Positions 10,040-18,997 of a stretch of 64,000 bases of DNA are shown piece after piece. Source of the stretch: Okeania sp. SIO2C9. GTDB taxonomy: Bacteria; Cyanobacteriota; Cyanobacteriia; Cyanobacteriales; Microcoleaceae. The stretch is taken from NCBI RefSeq assembly GCF_010672455.1, contig NZ_JAAHGO010000001.1, positions 205,666 to 269,665 of the forward strand. The letters are read 5' to 3'. The position numbers and the translations under genes were made by a program. The notes under the pieces were generated by a model. The model was given only the letters and a program-made list of their open reading frames with translations, ran no database searches and was not told the origin of the DNA. Every line of letters starts with the position of its first letter. Position 1 is the stretch's first letter.

Positions 10040-11077
10040 ATGAAAGTCAGTTTTAATATCGTTCGTCAACATCAAAATACTACTCCTAGAGTTCAAACTT
10101 ACACCTTAGAAGTTGAACCAGGCAATACAATTTTAGAATGCCTTAATCGGATTAAATGGGAGCAAGATGGTAGTTTAGCTTTTCGTAAAAATTGCCGTAA
10201 TACTATCTGCGGTAGTTGTGGAATGAGAATTAATGGTCGTTCAGCTTTAGCGTGTAAAGAAAATATTAGAAATGAAGTAGATAGAATACAACAAATAGCT
10301 AATAATAGTAATAATAATTATGCTAATACTACTGAAAAATCTATTCCAGAAATAACTATTGCTCCTATGGGCAATATGCCAGTAATTAAAGATTTGGTAG
10401 TAGATATGAACAGTTTTTGGCAAAATCTAGAAGCAGTTGAACCTTATATCAGCACAAAAGCACGACAAATTCCAGAACGAGAATTTTTACAGACTCCCAC
10501 TGAACGGGATAAACTAAATCAAACAGGTAATTGTATTCTTTGTGGAGCCTGTTATTCTGAATGTAATGCTCGTGAAGTTAATCCAGATTTTGTTGGTCCA
10601 CACGCTTTGGCCAAAGCTTATAGAATGGTTGCTGATTCTCGTGACAGTCAAATAGAGAAAAGATTAGAAGAATATAATCTTGACACAGCAGGAGTCTGGG
10701 GTTGTACCCGCTGTTATTATTGTAATTCTGTTTGTCCTATGGAAGTAGCACCTATGGATCAAATAGGTAAAATTAAACAAGAAATTCTTGATCGTCAAGA
10801 TAAACAAGCTAGTCGATCTATTCGCCATCGAAAAGTATTAATTGATTTGGTTAAAGACGGGGGTTGGATTGATGAACGAAAATTTGGTATTCAGGTAGTG
10901 GGTAACTATTTTAGAGATATTCAAGGATTATTTAGTTTGGGTCCATTAGGATTAAGAATGTTGGCAAAAGGTAAGTTTCCTTTGACTTTTGAACCTTCTG
11001 AGGGAACTGAAATTGTGCGATCGCTGATTGAATCAGTAAAAAAATTGGACAATAAATCTACTGGGATAATTCAGTAA
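10040..11077 (+). CDS. sdhB: Succinate dehydrogenase/fumarate reductase iron-sulfur subunit
   Basis: A 345-residue iron-sulfur protein that passes electrons from succinate oxidation to the quinone pool at the membrane. The N-terminal plant-type ferredoxin domain has CRNTICGSCGMRINGRSALAC (about residues 56-77), ligating the 2Fe-2S centre. The C-terminal part has CILCGACYSEC (about 167-177) and CTRCYYCNSVCP (about 225), ligands for the 4Fe-4S and 3Fe-4S centres. I chose ATG 10040 (MKVSFN); an upstream TTG would add five residues. It is longer than the approximately 240 residues of the E. coli protein because of a Ser/Asn linker near residue 90 and a C-terminal extension. No sdhA or sdhC is adjacent; scattered sdh genes are, as I recall, normal in cyanobacteria. 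Confidence 0.92.
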   Translation: MKVSFNIVRQHQNTTPRVQTYTLEVEPGNTILECLNRIKWEQDGSLAFRKNCRNTICGSCGMRINGRSALACKENIRNEVDRIQQIANNSNNNYANTTEKSIPEITIAPMGNMPVIKDLVVDMNSFWQNLEAVEPYISTKARQIPEREFLQTPTERDKLNQTGNCILCGACYSECNAREVNPDFVGPHALAKAYRMVADSRDSQIEKRLEEYNLDTAGVWGCTRCYYCNSVCPMEVAPMDQIGKIKQEILDRQDKQASRSIRHRKVLIDLVKDGGWIDERKFGIQVVGNYFRDIQGLFSLGPLGLRMLAKGKFPLTFEPSEGTEIVRSLIESVKKLDNKSTGIIQ

Positions 11078-11099
11078 TTTTATCCGTAATAAAAAATCT

Positions 11100-11247
11100 T
11101 TGGTGGTGGTGCATAGTAATGGTAAAAGTTAGGGGGAGCGATAATTTTTTCACAACCCATTCTCAAAATACTGTTGAATATCTGGGAGAATAAATGTTTG
11201 GGTAAATACCAAGTTTTGTTCTTCAAATATTACTATGCAGGACTACC
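11100..11247 (+). repeat. Family E MITE-like repeat, copy 1
   Basis: About 148 bp with inverted ends GGTGGTGCATAGTAAT and ATTACTATGCAGGACTACC. It lies directly between sdhB and the HLIP gene, ending 35 bases before the latter. A second copy is at 46456-46552 and a solo end at 12533-12556. Confidence 0.65.
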
Positions 11248-11281
11248 AAATCTTCAAAGCTAATAAAATTCTATCAATATT

Positions 11282-11482
11282 ATGTCTGAAAATTTGACTT
11301 CTCAATCCACATCAGAATCTGCTAAAAAAGTTGAAACTACCAAGTCTAATGAACCTGCTTTTGGTTGGAATACTTATGCAGAAAGAATCAATGGTAGGTT
11401 TGCTATGCTAGGATTTTTCATTTTGTTATTACTGGAATTATTTACTCATCAAGATTTTTTTTCTTGGTTAGGTTTGCGGTAA
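11282..11482 (+). CDS. High-light-inducible protein (HLIP/CAB-like)
   Basis: A 66-residue single-helix thylakoid protein of the chlorophyll a/b-binding superfamily. These proteins bind chlorophyll and carotenoid and protect photosystems and chlorophyll synthesis under excess light. The first 27 residues are hydrophilic (Ser/Thr/Lys-rich). Then comes FGWNTYAERINGRFAMLGFF, carrying the ExxNGRxAMxGF chlorophyll-binding signature, followed by a hydrophobic helix (about residues 45-60). The length suits a one-helix HLIP with an N-terminal tail. The gene stands alone, with a family-E repeat occupying most of the upstream region. Confidence 0.92.
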   Translation: MSENLTSQSTSESAKKVETTKSNEPAFGWNTYAERINGRFAMLGFFILLLLELFTHQDFFSWLGLR

Positions 11483-12042
11483 AAAATAAAGTTTAATTAG
11501 GGTTTGCTGAAAAAGTATTTTTGTGGAGGGTAGGAGTCAGGATTTAGGATTCAACCCACCCCTAACCTCTCCGGTGGAGGGGAAGTCAGGAGTCAGAATG
11601 AATGCGAATTACAGAGAAGGCAGTCGAAAGAATTGTCGCTAAATTTTTCTGTCTTTGTCTGCTCAAAATGTGAGTATTTTGGGCGATTCGGAGCTAAAAG
11701 CTGACACTTTTTTTCGCAGCAAAAAGGCTAAAACCTTTATCTGTAAATGTTTTTATCCCACATTCCGCACTTCAATTTTTAACATAAAAATTAGTATAAA
11801 ATCCGTAGCTTGCTTAGGTATTTATACTATATAAATTATCTTCATTTACCTCGATTGGGAGTCAAATTCTCAGTTAAATATTAAGCATAAATACTTGCAG
11901 TATTGATTACTCAATCACGGTAGCTATGATTTTATTCTAAAATTCTGTCTCCTGTCTCCTGACTCCTGACTCCTGATTCGATACTACATTTTGTGGTGCG
12001 GAATGTGGGTTTTATAGTTAATCATCAAGTCCTAATTAATGC

Positions 12043-12084
12043 TAATAGCTAATCTTTAGAATGAGATTTAGCTATTAGCTATTA
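12043..12084. repeat. Hairpin paralogous to the one at 12623
   Basis: Inverted arms TAATAGCTAAT (12043-12053) and ATTAGCTATTA (12074-12084). It stands in the same position relative to the gene relic at 12105 as the 12623-12663 hairpin does to the intact gene, so the two were duplicated together. Confidence 0.6.
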
Positions 12085-12104
12085 AATAGTCAAAAAATTA
12101 GTAT

Positions 12105-12172
12105 TTATAAATCTGATGCTTGACCTGATTCAATTACTTGGAGATTATACTTTATCATGAATTATTACTGTT
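12105..12172 (-). pseudogene. Relic of a PPC-domain protein C-terminus
   Basis: On the minus strand the last codons read YNLQVIESGQASDL then stop, almost matching the C-terminus of the neighbouring protein at 12682-13506 (YNLQVIESGHTSDL). Similarity fades beyond about 12172. Together with the downstream hairpin this is the surviving 3' end of a second copy of that gene. Confidence 0.65.
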
Positions 12173-12218
12173 TTATCACTGGAATTTCTCTATCTATATT
12201 CTGATTCTGGTTGAGATT

Positions 12219-12434
12219 TACCGAATAATTAATAATTAATAATTAATAATTAATTATTAAATAATTCGCGCCTTGAAGCCTACTCTTTTAAGGGGAAAAA
12301 GCGGTGGAGGGATGGCTCCGAAACCTGCGCTATATCCAATCGACCAAGAGAAAAGAGAATATTCCCTATATTCAATCAAGAACGGTTTTAACCAGAGGTA
12401 ATTATCCATTATCCATTATCCATTATCCATTAAT
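12219..12434 (+). repeat. Family D element (long form) with 7-bp arrays on both sides
   Basis: Starts TACCGAATAATT followed by an AT-rich 7-bp-type array, then a left hairpin (CTCTTTTAAGGGG), GCGGT, CCAATCGACCAAGAGAAAAG and AGAGGTAATT, then four ATCCATT heptamers to about 12432. The order of parts matches copies at 34360 and 59447. Confidence 0.6.
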
Positions 12435-12622
12435 GAATGTCTATTTTATGCATCGCAAATTGCGATGCTTCTTGTTTCATAAATCGGCGATTATTGAAAT
12501 TCCTCAACTCCCCAACTCCCCAACTTCCTCTACCATTACTATGCACCACTACCAGATTTTTTTATTAGGTTTGTACTAGGATAATTTAGTTTTATTTGTT
12601 TTATTTATTCACAGCTAAATGT

Positions 12623-12663
12623 TAATGGCTAATCTTTAAATGGCATTTAGATATTAGCCATTA
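12623..12663 (-). terminator. Long hairpin downstream of the PPC/PT-repeat gene
   Basis: A two-part hairpin: outer arms TAATGGCTAAT and ATTAGCCATTA, inner arms TAAATG and CATTTA. It lies 19 bases beyond the stop codon of the minus-strand gene at 12682. No clear T-run follows, so it may be an mRNA-stabilising element instead of an intrinsic terminator. Confidence 0.5.
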
Positions 12664-12681
12664 ACCATTAAATTTTTTCAA

Positions 12682-13506
12682 TTATAAATCTGATGTATGA
12701 CCTGACTCAATTACTTGGAGATTATACTGACCCCTACCTGTTTTATCGTAAGAATTAACTATTACACGATATTTACCTGTAACAGTTAGAGTAATTGTTA
12801 GTTGAGAATTTGTATTTTTTTGACTAACATCATCATGTTCTCCCAGTAATTCACCAGTAGGACTAAATACTGCTAAATAAGTATCAAAGTCAGGACTTTC
12901 TAAGATTACAGTTACTACTTGACCTGTTGTTCCTTCAAAAGTATGTTCATCATAAATACTTTCATCAGATGGAAGTACTAAGTCTCCATCACTCAGTGTT
13001 CCTTCTAGCTGTAATATTTCTTTTCCAACTTTTTGTTCTTGGGTAGAAGGAGTAGTTTCTTCTGGAGTTGGAGTAGTTTCTTCTGGAGTTGGAGTAGTTT
13101 CTTCTGGAGTTGGAGTAGTTTCTTCTGGATTTGGAGTAGTTTCTTCTGGAGTTGGAGTAGTTTCTTCTGGATTTGGAGTAGTTTCTTCTGGAGTTGGAGT
13201 AGTTTCTTCTGGAGTTGGAGTAGTTTCTTCTGGAGTTGGAGTAGTTTCTTCTGGAGTTGGAGTAGTTTCTTCTGGAGTTGGGGTAGTTTCTTCTGGAGTT
13301 GGGGTAGTTTCTTCTGGAGTTGGAGTAGTTTCTTCTGGAGTTGGAGTAGTTTCTTCTGGAGTTGGGGTATCCTGAACTAAAATTTCATTAGCATAGCTAG
13401 AATTGATAACCACCGGATGAAATAGAAGGACAGGGAAAAGTAAAGTTTTTCCCATAATACTTAGTAGACCAAAAGGAGCGATCGCCCAAAATCTTGCTTG
13501 ACGCAT
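12682..13506 (-). CDS. Secreted Pro/Thr/Glu heptapeptide-repeat protein with PPC domain
   Basis: 274 residues with a signal peptide (hydrophobic stretch about 10-35, cleavage near SYANE). A low-complexity region of 15 consecutive TPTPEET heptapeptides follows (two read TPNPEET). The C-terminal domain of about 100 residues (from EGTLSDGDLVLPSDESIYDE to YNLQVIESG) resembles the bacterial pre-peptidase C-terminal (PPC) beta-sandwich. The repeat probably acts as an extended, acidic spacer. GAGGTGA precedes the ATG. The PPC-like domain is also found at the end of the protease encoded next door (14104-15285), so the two may act in the same envelope compartment. No catalytic domain is present, and the function is unknown. 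Confidence 0.85.
   Translation of the reverse strand: MRQARFWAIAPFGLLSIMGKTLLFPVLLFHPVVINSSYANEILVQDTPTPEETTPTPEETTPTPEETTPTPEETTPTPEETTPTPEETTPTPEETTPTPEETTPTPEETTPNPEETTPTPEETTPNPEETTPTPEETTPTPEETTPTPEETTPSTQEQKVGKEILQLEGTLSDGDLVLPSDESIYDEHTFEGTTGQVVTVILESPDFDTYLAVFSPTGELLGEHDDVSQKNTNSQLTITLTVTGKYRVIVNSYDKTGRGQYNLQVIESGHTSDL
13050..13368 (-). repeat. 21-bp in-frame tandem repeat (15 units)
   Basis: Near-identical 21-bp units encode the TPTPEET heptapeptides. Units differ by few bases, mostly T versus G at one position and the Thr/Asn change in two units, indicating recent expansion. The copy number is likely to vary between strains. Confidence 0.9.
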
Positions 13507-14103
13507 TAATCACCTCAAATAAATATACTACTTAAATTCTCCAACTAGTCTACTAGCATAGTGGGAAATAATCACGAATAATTATTAATTGAAAAAGTTT
13601 AGGGTAAATTTTAGTTAGTAGTTACAGAGTATCACTATAATCATCTTTTTTTTATTTTCAAACCAATACTTGTACTTAACTTATTAACTGTTTGATTTTG
13701 CTGTAATACAATTTGTTGCACTTCCTAGAAATTCATGTTTCCTATAAATAAATTTTTTGAGAAAATTGCTATTATCCGCTCATTATGACATTTTAAATCA
13801 ATTTAATATTTCATATAAACAAAATACACTCCCTTGATTCTCCTAACCTCTAGCTCATCTCTAAAAAAGGGGAGAATATGTGGCAAGAAGTTTTAGTATT
13901 TCATCTCAATACATCTTATTGGGTTTCCGTTCCTCAAACCTACTTATATCTACTAACTACTGTACTGGCAAACAACTATTTACTATGTAGGTGACTTTAA
14001 AAGTCAAAATTTTTTCATCCTCCTTTGTCGATCTTTCTGGTCAAAAATTTTTTTTAATCTTCATATCCCTATCTATAAATCAGTAGATAAAATTTCAGAC
14101 AAT
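13507..14103. other. Non-coding stretch between the two PPC-domain genes
   Basis: About 600 AT-rich bases upstream of the heptapeptide-repeat gene and downstream of the protease gene. I see no gene, repeat or convincing terminator. Confidence 0.5.
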
Positions 14104-15285
14104 TTATCTATAGTAATTTATCCTTTCACGCTCAAAGAAAGGTCTAATTCTGGGTGAAACAGACTCAATTTTCAACTGATATTCTCCTGACTCTCCCGCT
14201 TCATAAGAATTTGCTAATAACTTGTAAGTTCCATTTTCTGGTAGCGTAATCACAATTCTGGCATTTTTTTCTCCACCACTATCATCATCTTGAGCTAATT
14301 CTTGACCATTTGAACTTAATAAAATTAAGTAAGAATCTATTTTATTACTACTCATATCAATAGAAATCTTTTGACCTGCTAAACCTTCAAAAGCGTAAAG
14401 GTCATAATAACTATTGTCTACAGGTAATACATTAGATTCACTGTCCAAATTGCCCTTTATTTCTATTAAACCATTAAGGTCTAATTTTTCAGCCTGCCTC
14501 TCATCAAACATTCCTGTTTGCTGTTGAGCTACTAAAGGCGCTCTTCCTTCTCGAACCGCTCTTAGAAACTCTGGGACTCTATCTATAGATATAGCAAAAC
14601 CAATGCCAATATTACCCCCTAATTGACCACGAGTAAATATAGCAGTATTGACACCAATAAGTTCTCCAGAACTATTCAATAGTGGTCCCCCGGAATTACC
14701 AGGGTTAATAGCTGCATCTGTTTGGATAAATCCTCTTTCTCGGTCTATACGACTAACTATCCCTACAGTAAGAGTACCTTGAAATCTGCCAAAAGGATTT
14801 CCGATTGCAAAAGCTCGCTGACCTACCTTTGTAGAACCTGGACGAGCTATTCTAATAGTGGGAAGGTTTCTTTCGCCTCGAATTTTGAGAACTGCTAAGT
14901 CTAAATCTTCTTCACCAAAACCTATGACATCTGCTGTAACTTTTCTACCATCTGCTAAGGTAATTTTGACCACACCGCCTTGAGATACGACATGAGCATT
15001 TGTTAATACCATTCCGTCGGGACTGATAATGGCACCACTACCATTAGTTTTATCTGTATCTATGGAAACTACTGCTTGACTAGCTTGTTCATAAACACGA
15101 ATATTAGTTTGTTCTTCTAGACTCAGAGAAAGTAGCGTTTCTTTTCGGTTTTTATTCAGGGGTCTGGGAATTGTATCCAATTTTATTTGAGCCTTGACTG
15201 GAGGAAAATTACTTAAATTTACACCAACTGCTACTACTACTATAAGTATTCTTAATGTGGTTTTTGACAAAAATTGGGCATTCAT
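14104..15285 (-). CDS. Trypsin-like serine protease (HhoA/DegP type) with C-terminal PPC domain
   Basis: A 393-residue exported protease. The signal peptide spans residues 1-32 (cleavage near VKAQ). The catalytic domain covers about 60-250 and shows the triad: His98 in TNAHVV, Asp129 in DLDLAVLKI and Ser198 in NPGNSGGPL. DegP/HhoA/HhoB/HtrA proteins normally continue into a PDZ domain. Here the C-terminal 120 residues instead form a PPC-like beta domain (EIKGNLDSESNVLPVDNSYYD to YQLKIESV), like that of the neighbouring heptapeptide-repeat protein. The chaperone-like oligomerisation and PDZ gating of DegP are therefore probably absent. The likely role is periplasmic or surface proteolysis. The family call is strong; the substrate is unknown. 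Confidence 0.9.
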   Translation of the reverse strand: MNAQFLSKTTLRILIVVVAVGVNLSNFPPVKAQIKLDTIPRPLNKNRKETLLSLSLEEQTNIRVYEQASQAVVSIDTDKTNGSGAIISPDGMVLTNAHVVSQGGVVKITLADGRKVTADVIGFGEEDLDLAVLKIRGERNLPTIRIARPGSTKVGQRAFAIGNPFGRFQGTLTVGIVSRIDRERGFIQTDAAINPGNSGGPLLNSSGELIGVNTAIFTRGQLGGNIGIGFAISIDRVPEFLRAVREGRAPLVAQQQTGMFDERQAEKLDLNGLIEIKGNLDSESNVLPVDNSYYDLYAFEGLAGQKISIDMSSNKIDSYLILLSSNGQELAQDDDSGGEKNARIVITLPENGTYKLLANSYEAGESGEYQLKIESVSPRIRPFFERERINYYR

Positions 15286-15660
15286 TGTTGCTTGTCAAGT
15301 CTAGTTTATATTTAATATTATTACGCAGTAATTTTTTGAAAAATAGAGTTAGGAGTTGAGTAGCCAATAGACAGAATTAATGAGTGAGTTATTCAGCAGT
15401 TGCCACTAACTAAAGACCACCCAATATTAATATTTGGTGAGGGTGTATAACTTATTTATTTATCCTCATTCTATGTGAAAAAATCAATTCTGAATTCTTT
15501 AAATCGCAAACTAAATTTATCGTCTACCTGTTTCCTGAATTATTTATTAATAAAATTTTTATTCAATTGATAATTAATTCCATAGATTAGAATCAGCTAC
15601 CTATTAAGACATTTTAAAAGTTATACCAATCCCTAAAAATAATGCTTCTTTTATAGAAAA

Positions 15661-15830
15661 CTTCAGTTATTAAGTAATAAGTAAGGTTTAGTAATGTTTT
15701 TAGCAATTATTTGTATGAAGTAAAGATATCTTATTCTTGATTGACCTAGGACTTGGGAACGTTGCATGTAACGTCCCTACTAATCCCTGCTCTCAAGAAG
15801 ATGTAGCAAAAATGCGTGAGATTTGGCATT
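15661..15830 (+). repeat. Family H repeat, copy 1
   Basis: Begins CTTCAGTTATTAAGTAATAA and ends GTAGCAAAAATGCGTGAG plus ATTTGGCATT. The first 70 bases are almost identical to 27316-27385 and the ends also match; the middle parts differ. Confidence 0.65.
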
Positions 15831-16128
15831 ATTTTGTCTCTATAAATTTTAGCGTGGAAACAATGTAATATTAAAACTATTATCATTTTTATTGTAGCTC
15901 TTAGATTAGCGTTGCTGAGTGGTAATGATTTTTAGATTAAGTATCAACGAAAAACATAAGTTTTTCAATTTTACCTTCAGCTACTTACTATTACATTTGA
16001 GCAACTTTCTCAGATTAAGTACCTAGTCATAAATAAAATTAACTTTGAAGAGGAGGAGTCCCATAGGAGAATTGTCATATGTGCGAGGTACAGGAGTAAA
16101 AATTTGGCCGGGGTTGGGAAAAATTTAC

Positions 16129-16370
16129 TATAGCAGTGGAAGGAAAGGTTAGGATATATCAAAAGCTTAAAACTCAGACAACGTCAGATTTTTCCAACTT
16201 CAGTCCTCTCCTAGATAACTAAATCGCCTAGATAACTAAATCGCCTAGATAACTAAATCGCCTAGATAACTAAATCGCCTAGATAACTAAATCGCCTAGA
16301 TAACTAAATCGCCTAGATAACTAAATCGCCTAGATAACTAAGGGCCTTCTTCCTTCTTCCTTCTGCTATA
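16129..16370 (+). repeat. Family A MITE-like repeat, copy 2, carrying a tandem array
   Basis: Ends TATAGCAG (16129-16136) and CTGCTATA (16363-16370), with the family core (AAAGCTTAAAACTCAGACAA) inside. Its 242 bp is more than twice the length of its relatives because a 17-bp tandem array sits in the middle. Confidence 0.75.
16211..16340 (+). repeat. 17-bp tandem array inside family A element
   Basis: Seven perfect copies of CTAGATAACTAAATCGC followed by an 11-bp partial copy. I found no base differences between units, so the array is very young. Confidence 0.95.
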
Positions 16371-16948
16371 TCAGTTATTTTAGGTTTCATTTGGCCGACT
16401 TACTTATTCTAATAATTATTAGCACTAGACTGAAAAGTTATGGTAGATTAAATTTATCTCTTCTTTAACTATTGTATTGGGAATTGGCTTTCAAGTATTC
16501 TAGGCATTAGCTTCGCGCAAGCTTTGTAGATAAAGTTATTAATAATTATAGCAATAGCACTTTTCACTTGAGTGAAACATATAACTTTTACCATTAGACA
16601 TCTGGTGGGAACTAAGTTTTTGCCCATGCATGTATGATCAGGGTTTGAGATTAATTATCACCACAGGTCTATGAGAAGAGGTTCGTTCTAATTTTAGGCT
16701 AAAGTCTATGTACTTTGTATTTTTTACTAAATTGAAAACTGCTAAAATTTCTATAGTTGTAGAGCAAATTAAACAAGAAATTTAATCAATTAGGGCTTCA
16801 TTTTACCACAGCAAAGTATTGGGGTTATAGTTCACTGAAAATGGATAGAGGAGTTCATAACATTTGAACAGTTTGAACTATTGTTTATAAACTAATAGAA
16901 AATTAGTAATAAGCCAAGAATCATTTAGATTCTATATTTCCTCACAGG

Positions 16949-17040
16949 AGTGCGCATTCCCTCTCTTGGTCAGCATTCCCATGGCTAGGATACCTCGCCG
17001 GGTTCCTTCAGCTTGCATCTGTCGCACCCCACGGGTTTGC
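16949..17040. repeat. GC-rich repeat related to the 48-bp element
   Basis: In reverse it contains GGGAATGCTGACCAAGAGA and GGTGCGACAG, resembling parts of the 48-bp element at 41297-41344 and 50078-50125. It stands out from the very AT-rich flanks. Confidence 0.5.
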
Positions 17041-17304
17041 AACGCTTTTCCCTTTGAAAAAAATTTGATATATGGCTTGAATACAAAACAGCTTATTAAT
17101 GAGTAAATTAGGAATTTTGTGGTGAAGCTTTGATGATAATTTTTTAGATTCAGCAAAAATTTATTTTATACATTTTATACAGAAGTATTGATATTCAGCT
17201 ACTAAATAAATAATAGAATGGGCGGGGAAAAATGGGATTTTTTTATTTACTCTAAAAAGACAAATTATCCCCACCTAATATTCCTACTTCTATTATAAAT
17301 TTAT

Positions 17305-18186
17305 TTAACCATTAACATCACTATCAACAGAGTCCATAGGAGTATACTCTACATAATTTTCTGATGTTGCTTCTCCATCAGTAGATGATGCTTCTGGTGG
17401 ACGACGTTTTCTAGTTCTAGAGGATATTTCTTCCGAGTAGCTTGTTTCAGGAGTAGGACGACGAGTACGGTTATTAGATGCTCTTTCTTCAGTACTAGAA
17501 GTCTCCCAGCTATCTCGACTACGAGGGCGAGGTAGTCTATCTTCTGGCCTATTAGCATCACCAAAATTACCGCGACTGCGAGAAGTAGGTCTCTTATCTT
17601 CTAAATCTACAGAGTTTTCCCAATATTCAGAAGACGATCTAGTAGAATAATCTTCTGAACGAGGACTACGTTTGCGTAATCTTGGGTTTGTTTCTCCTGG
17701 TCTATCATAACTACTTCTACGATTGGGAGGACGACGACGGTAGTCATCCTCAAAATTATCTTGCCTAGAAGAACGATAATCTTGAGTACCTCTGATACGA
17801 CGGTTAGCAGGATATTCTTCATAAGGTTCTAGTTCATCTAAGTCTGTTTCTGCATAACCATAAACAGGACTTACCGATCTTTCTTCATCTACAATAGGAG
17901 TACGTTCCCTAGCTTGCTTAGTTGTAAGACCTCTCATTCTGATAGATTCTGCTGCAAAAAATATGGCACTACCAGTTAACAAAAACTGACCGAAAGCTAA
18001 AATAGGGTCTAGTCTCCAGCCTTGGAATATAAGAATACCTCCACATAGTAAGCCAATGGCGGCAAAGAAAATATCGTGGTCTCTAGCTAGCTTTGGACGC
18101 CATGTGCGGAGGAAGTATAGTCCTGCTCCTGCTACGGCCAGGATTATTCCTAGCAAACTACTCCAATTTAATCCTAAGTTGACCAT
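17305..18186 (-). CDS. ycf66: Ycf66 family protein
   Basis: 293 residues. The first 85 form a membrane domain with about three helices: LGIILAVAGAGLYFLR, IFFAAIGLLCGGILIFQGW and DPILAFGQFLLTGSAIFFAAESI. This matches the Ycf66 family of cyanobacteria and early plastids, whose function is not established. The remaining 200 residues are a long, highly charged Arg/Ser/Glu-rich tail of low complexity, probably disordered. TAGGAGA gives a good ribosome binding site before ATG 18186. It lies downstream of psbX on the same strand, a neighbourhood I recall as conserved in cyanobacteria and suggestive of a thylakoid role. Confidence 0.9.
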   Translation of the reverse strand: MVNLGLNWSSLLGIILAVAGAGLYFLRTWRPKLARDHDIFFAAIGLLCGGILIFQGWRLDPILAFGQFLLTGSAIFFAAESIRMRGLTTKQARERTPIVDEERSVSPVYGYAETDLDELEPYEEYPANRRIRGTQDYRSSRQDNFEDDYRRRPPNRRSSYDRPGETNPRLRKRSPRSEDYSTRSSSEYWENSVDLEDKRPTSRSRGNFGDANRPEDRLPRPRSRDSWETSSTEERASNNRTRRPTPETSYSEEISSRTRKRRPPEASSTDGEATSENYVEYTPMDSVDSDVNG

Positions 18187-18672
18187 TCTAAATCTCCTAA
18201 GTAAGTCATAAATTAGTAATTCAAGTTTAAAATTTCTACCCTGACTTGGTATCTGGACTTGAAGTTACTTGGTAGAATAAAGCTTATTTAATATTTAGTT
18301 GGATATTGTATAGCAGTCGCCATTACTATATTTGACATATCAAAAGCTAAAAACTCAGACAACGCCAGATTTTTCCTTTTGCCTTCTGCTATATCATCAA
18401 TTTAACAAAGAAAAACCTCAGCTTGTTAGGTTTGGACAATTATATCACTGTCTTCCCTATTCTATAGTCTGAGGCTTTAACTTTGTCTTTGCAAAAAAAA
18501 ATTAGGTGAAACTTAAACCTAAAATAGTTTGCTTTTCGGCTCTTCACATAACTGTTAAGTTATTGCAGAAAAAAGTTTATTCCTAAGAAGAATTCATGAT
18601 TTTTAGACTTCTAGGAAATGGTATTCTGACTTAACTTTTGCTCCAAAAAGAAAAATGTCTAGTATCTAGGGT
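18187..18672. other. Spacer between psbX and ycf66
   Basis: Holds family-A copy 3 (18309-18393) and, between about 18417 and 18473, inverted CCTCAG/CTGAGG arms that could form a weak hairpin. No gene seen. Confidence 0.5.
18309..18393 (+). repeat. Family A MITE-like repeat, copy 3
   Basis: 85 bp, ends TATAGCAG and CTGCTATA, core ATCAAAAGCTAAAAACTCAG. The shortest complete copy. Confidence 0.75.
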
Positions 18673-18792
18673 CTAGGAACGAGTAACTTTATCCTTTTGG
18701 CTGACGAATATCAGAAAAATTGTAGCAGGAATAACTACAATTAGAGTTCCCGCCAGTAGACTTAATAAGAAGTTTGATAAAGAAGGAGTCAT
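18673..18792 (-). CDS. psbX: Photosystem II protein X
   Basis: A 39-codon gene. The translation is [20 protein letters not shown] followed by [19 protein letters not shown], which matches PsbX: a single transmembrane helix (about residues 8-31) and the characteristic C-terminal SQKDK. PsbX sits at the periphery of the photosystem II core next to cytochrome b559 and influences quinone exchange. The start is ATG at 18792 and the stop TAG at 18673-18675. It is transcribed divergently from yggT and in the same direction as ycf66, about 490 bases upstream of the latter. Its length makes it easy to miss in automatic annotation. Confidence 0.95.
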   Translation of the reverse strand: MTPSLSNFLLSLLAGTLIVVIPATIFLIFVSQKDKVTRS

Positions 18793-18997
18793 GGATTATT
18801 GCCCTTTGCCACAAAATTTGATTTACTTTATTTTAGATATTATAGCGGTTTGCGATTTTTTTCAGTACAAATTTTGGTAGTAGTAAATTAAGTGGGGATG
18901 GAGAGCGCGAGTCTTCAACCTTGAGATAATTTGAAATACAATTCAAGTAACTTAAAGCTAATTTTTAATTGACAAAATTTCATTTTTTTATTGTCTT

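Larger units (their letters stand above)
11483..12681. other. Repeat-filled non-coding stretch after HLIP gene
   Basis: Contains a possible family-B end (TTAGGGTTTGCTGAAAAA near 11495), a short tandem array of CTCCTGA near 11945, a relic of a PPC-domain gene end with its hairpin (12043-12172), a family-D element with 7-bp arrays (12219-12434) and a solo family-E end. I see no intact gene. Confidence 0.6.
15286..17304. other. 2-kb non-coding stretch between protease and ycf66
   Basis: No supportable gene. Contains a family-H repeat (15661-15830), a family-A element with an internal 17-bp tandem array (16129-16370), and a GC-rich patch (16949-17040) related to the 48-bp element found in the tnpB relic and pseudogene. 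Confidence 0.6.

Noticed and set aside
12304..12579. 91-codon plus-strand frame
   Set aside because: It lies on the family-D element and heptamers and has no protein-like composition.
13033..13380. Open frame on the plus strand with FFWSWSS repeats
   Set aside because: It is the antisense shadow of the 21-bp repeats of the heptapeptide gene on the minus strand; its composition is not protein-like.
16932..17156. 74-codon minus-strand frame
   Set aside because: It is made partly from the GC-rich 48-bp-related patch, with no recognised domain.
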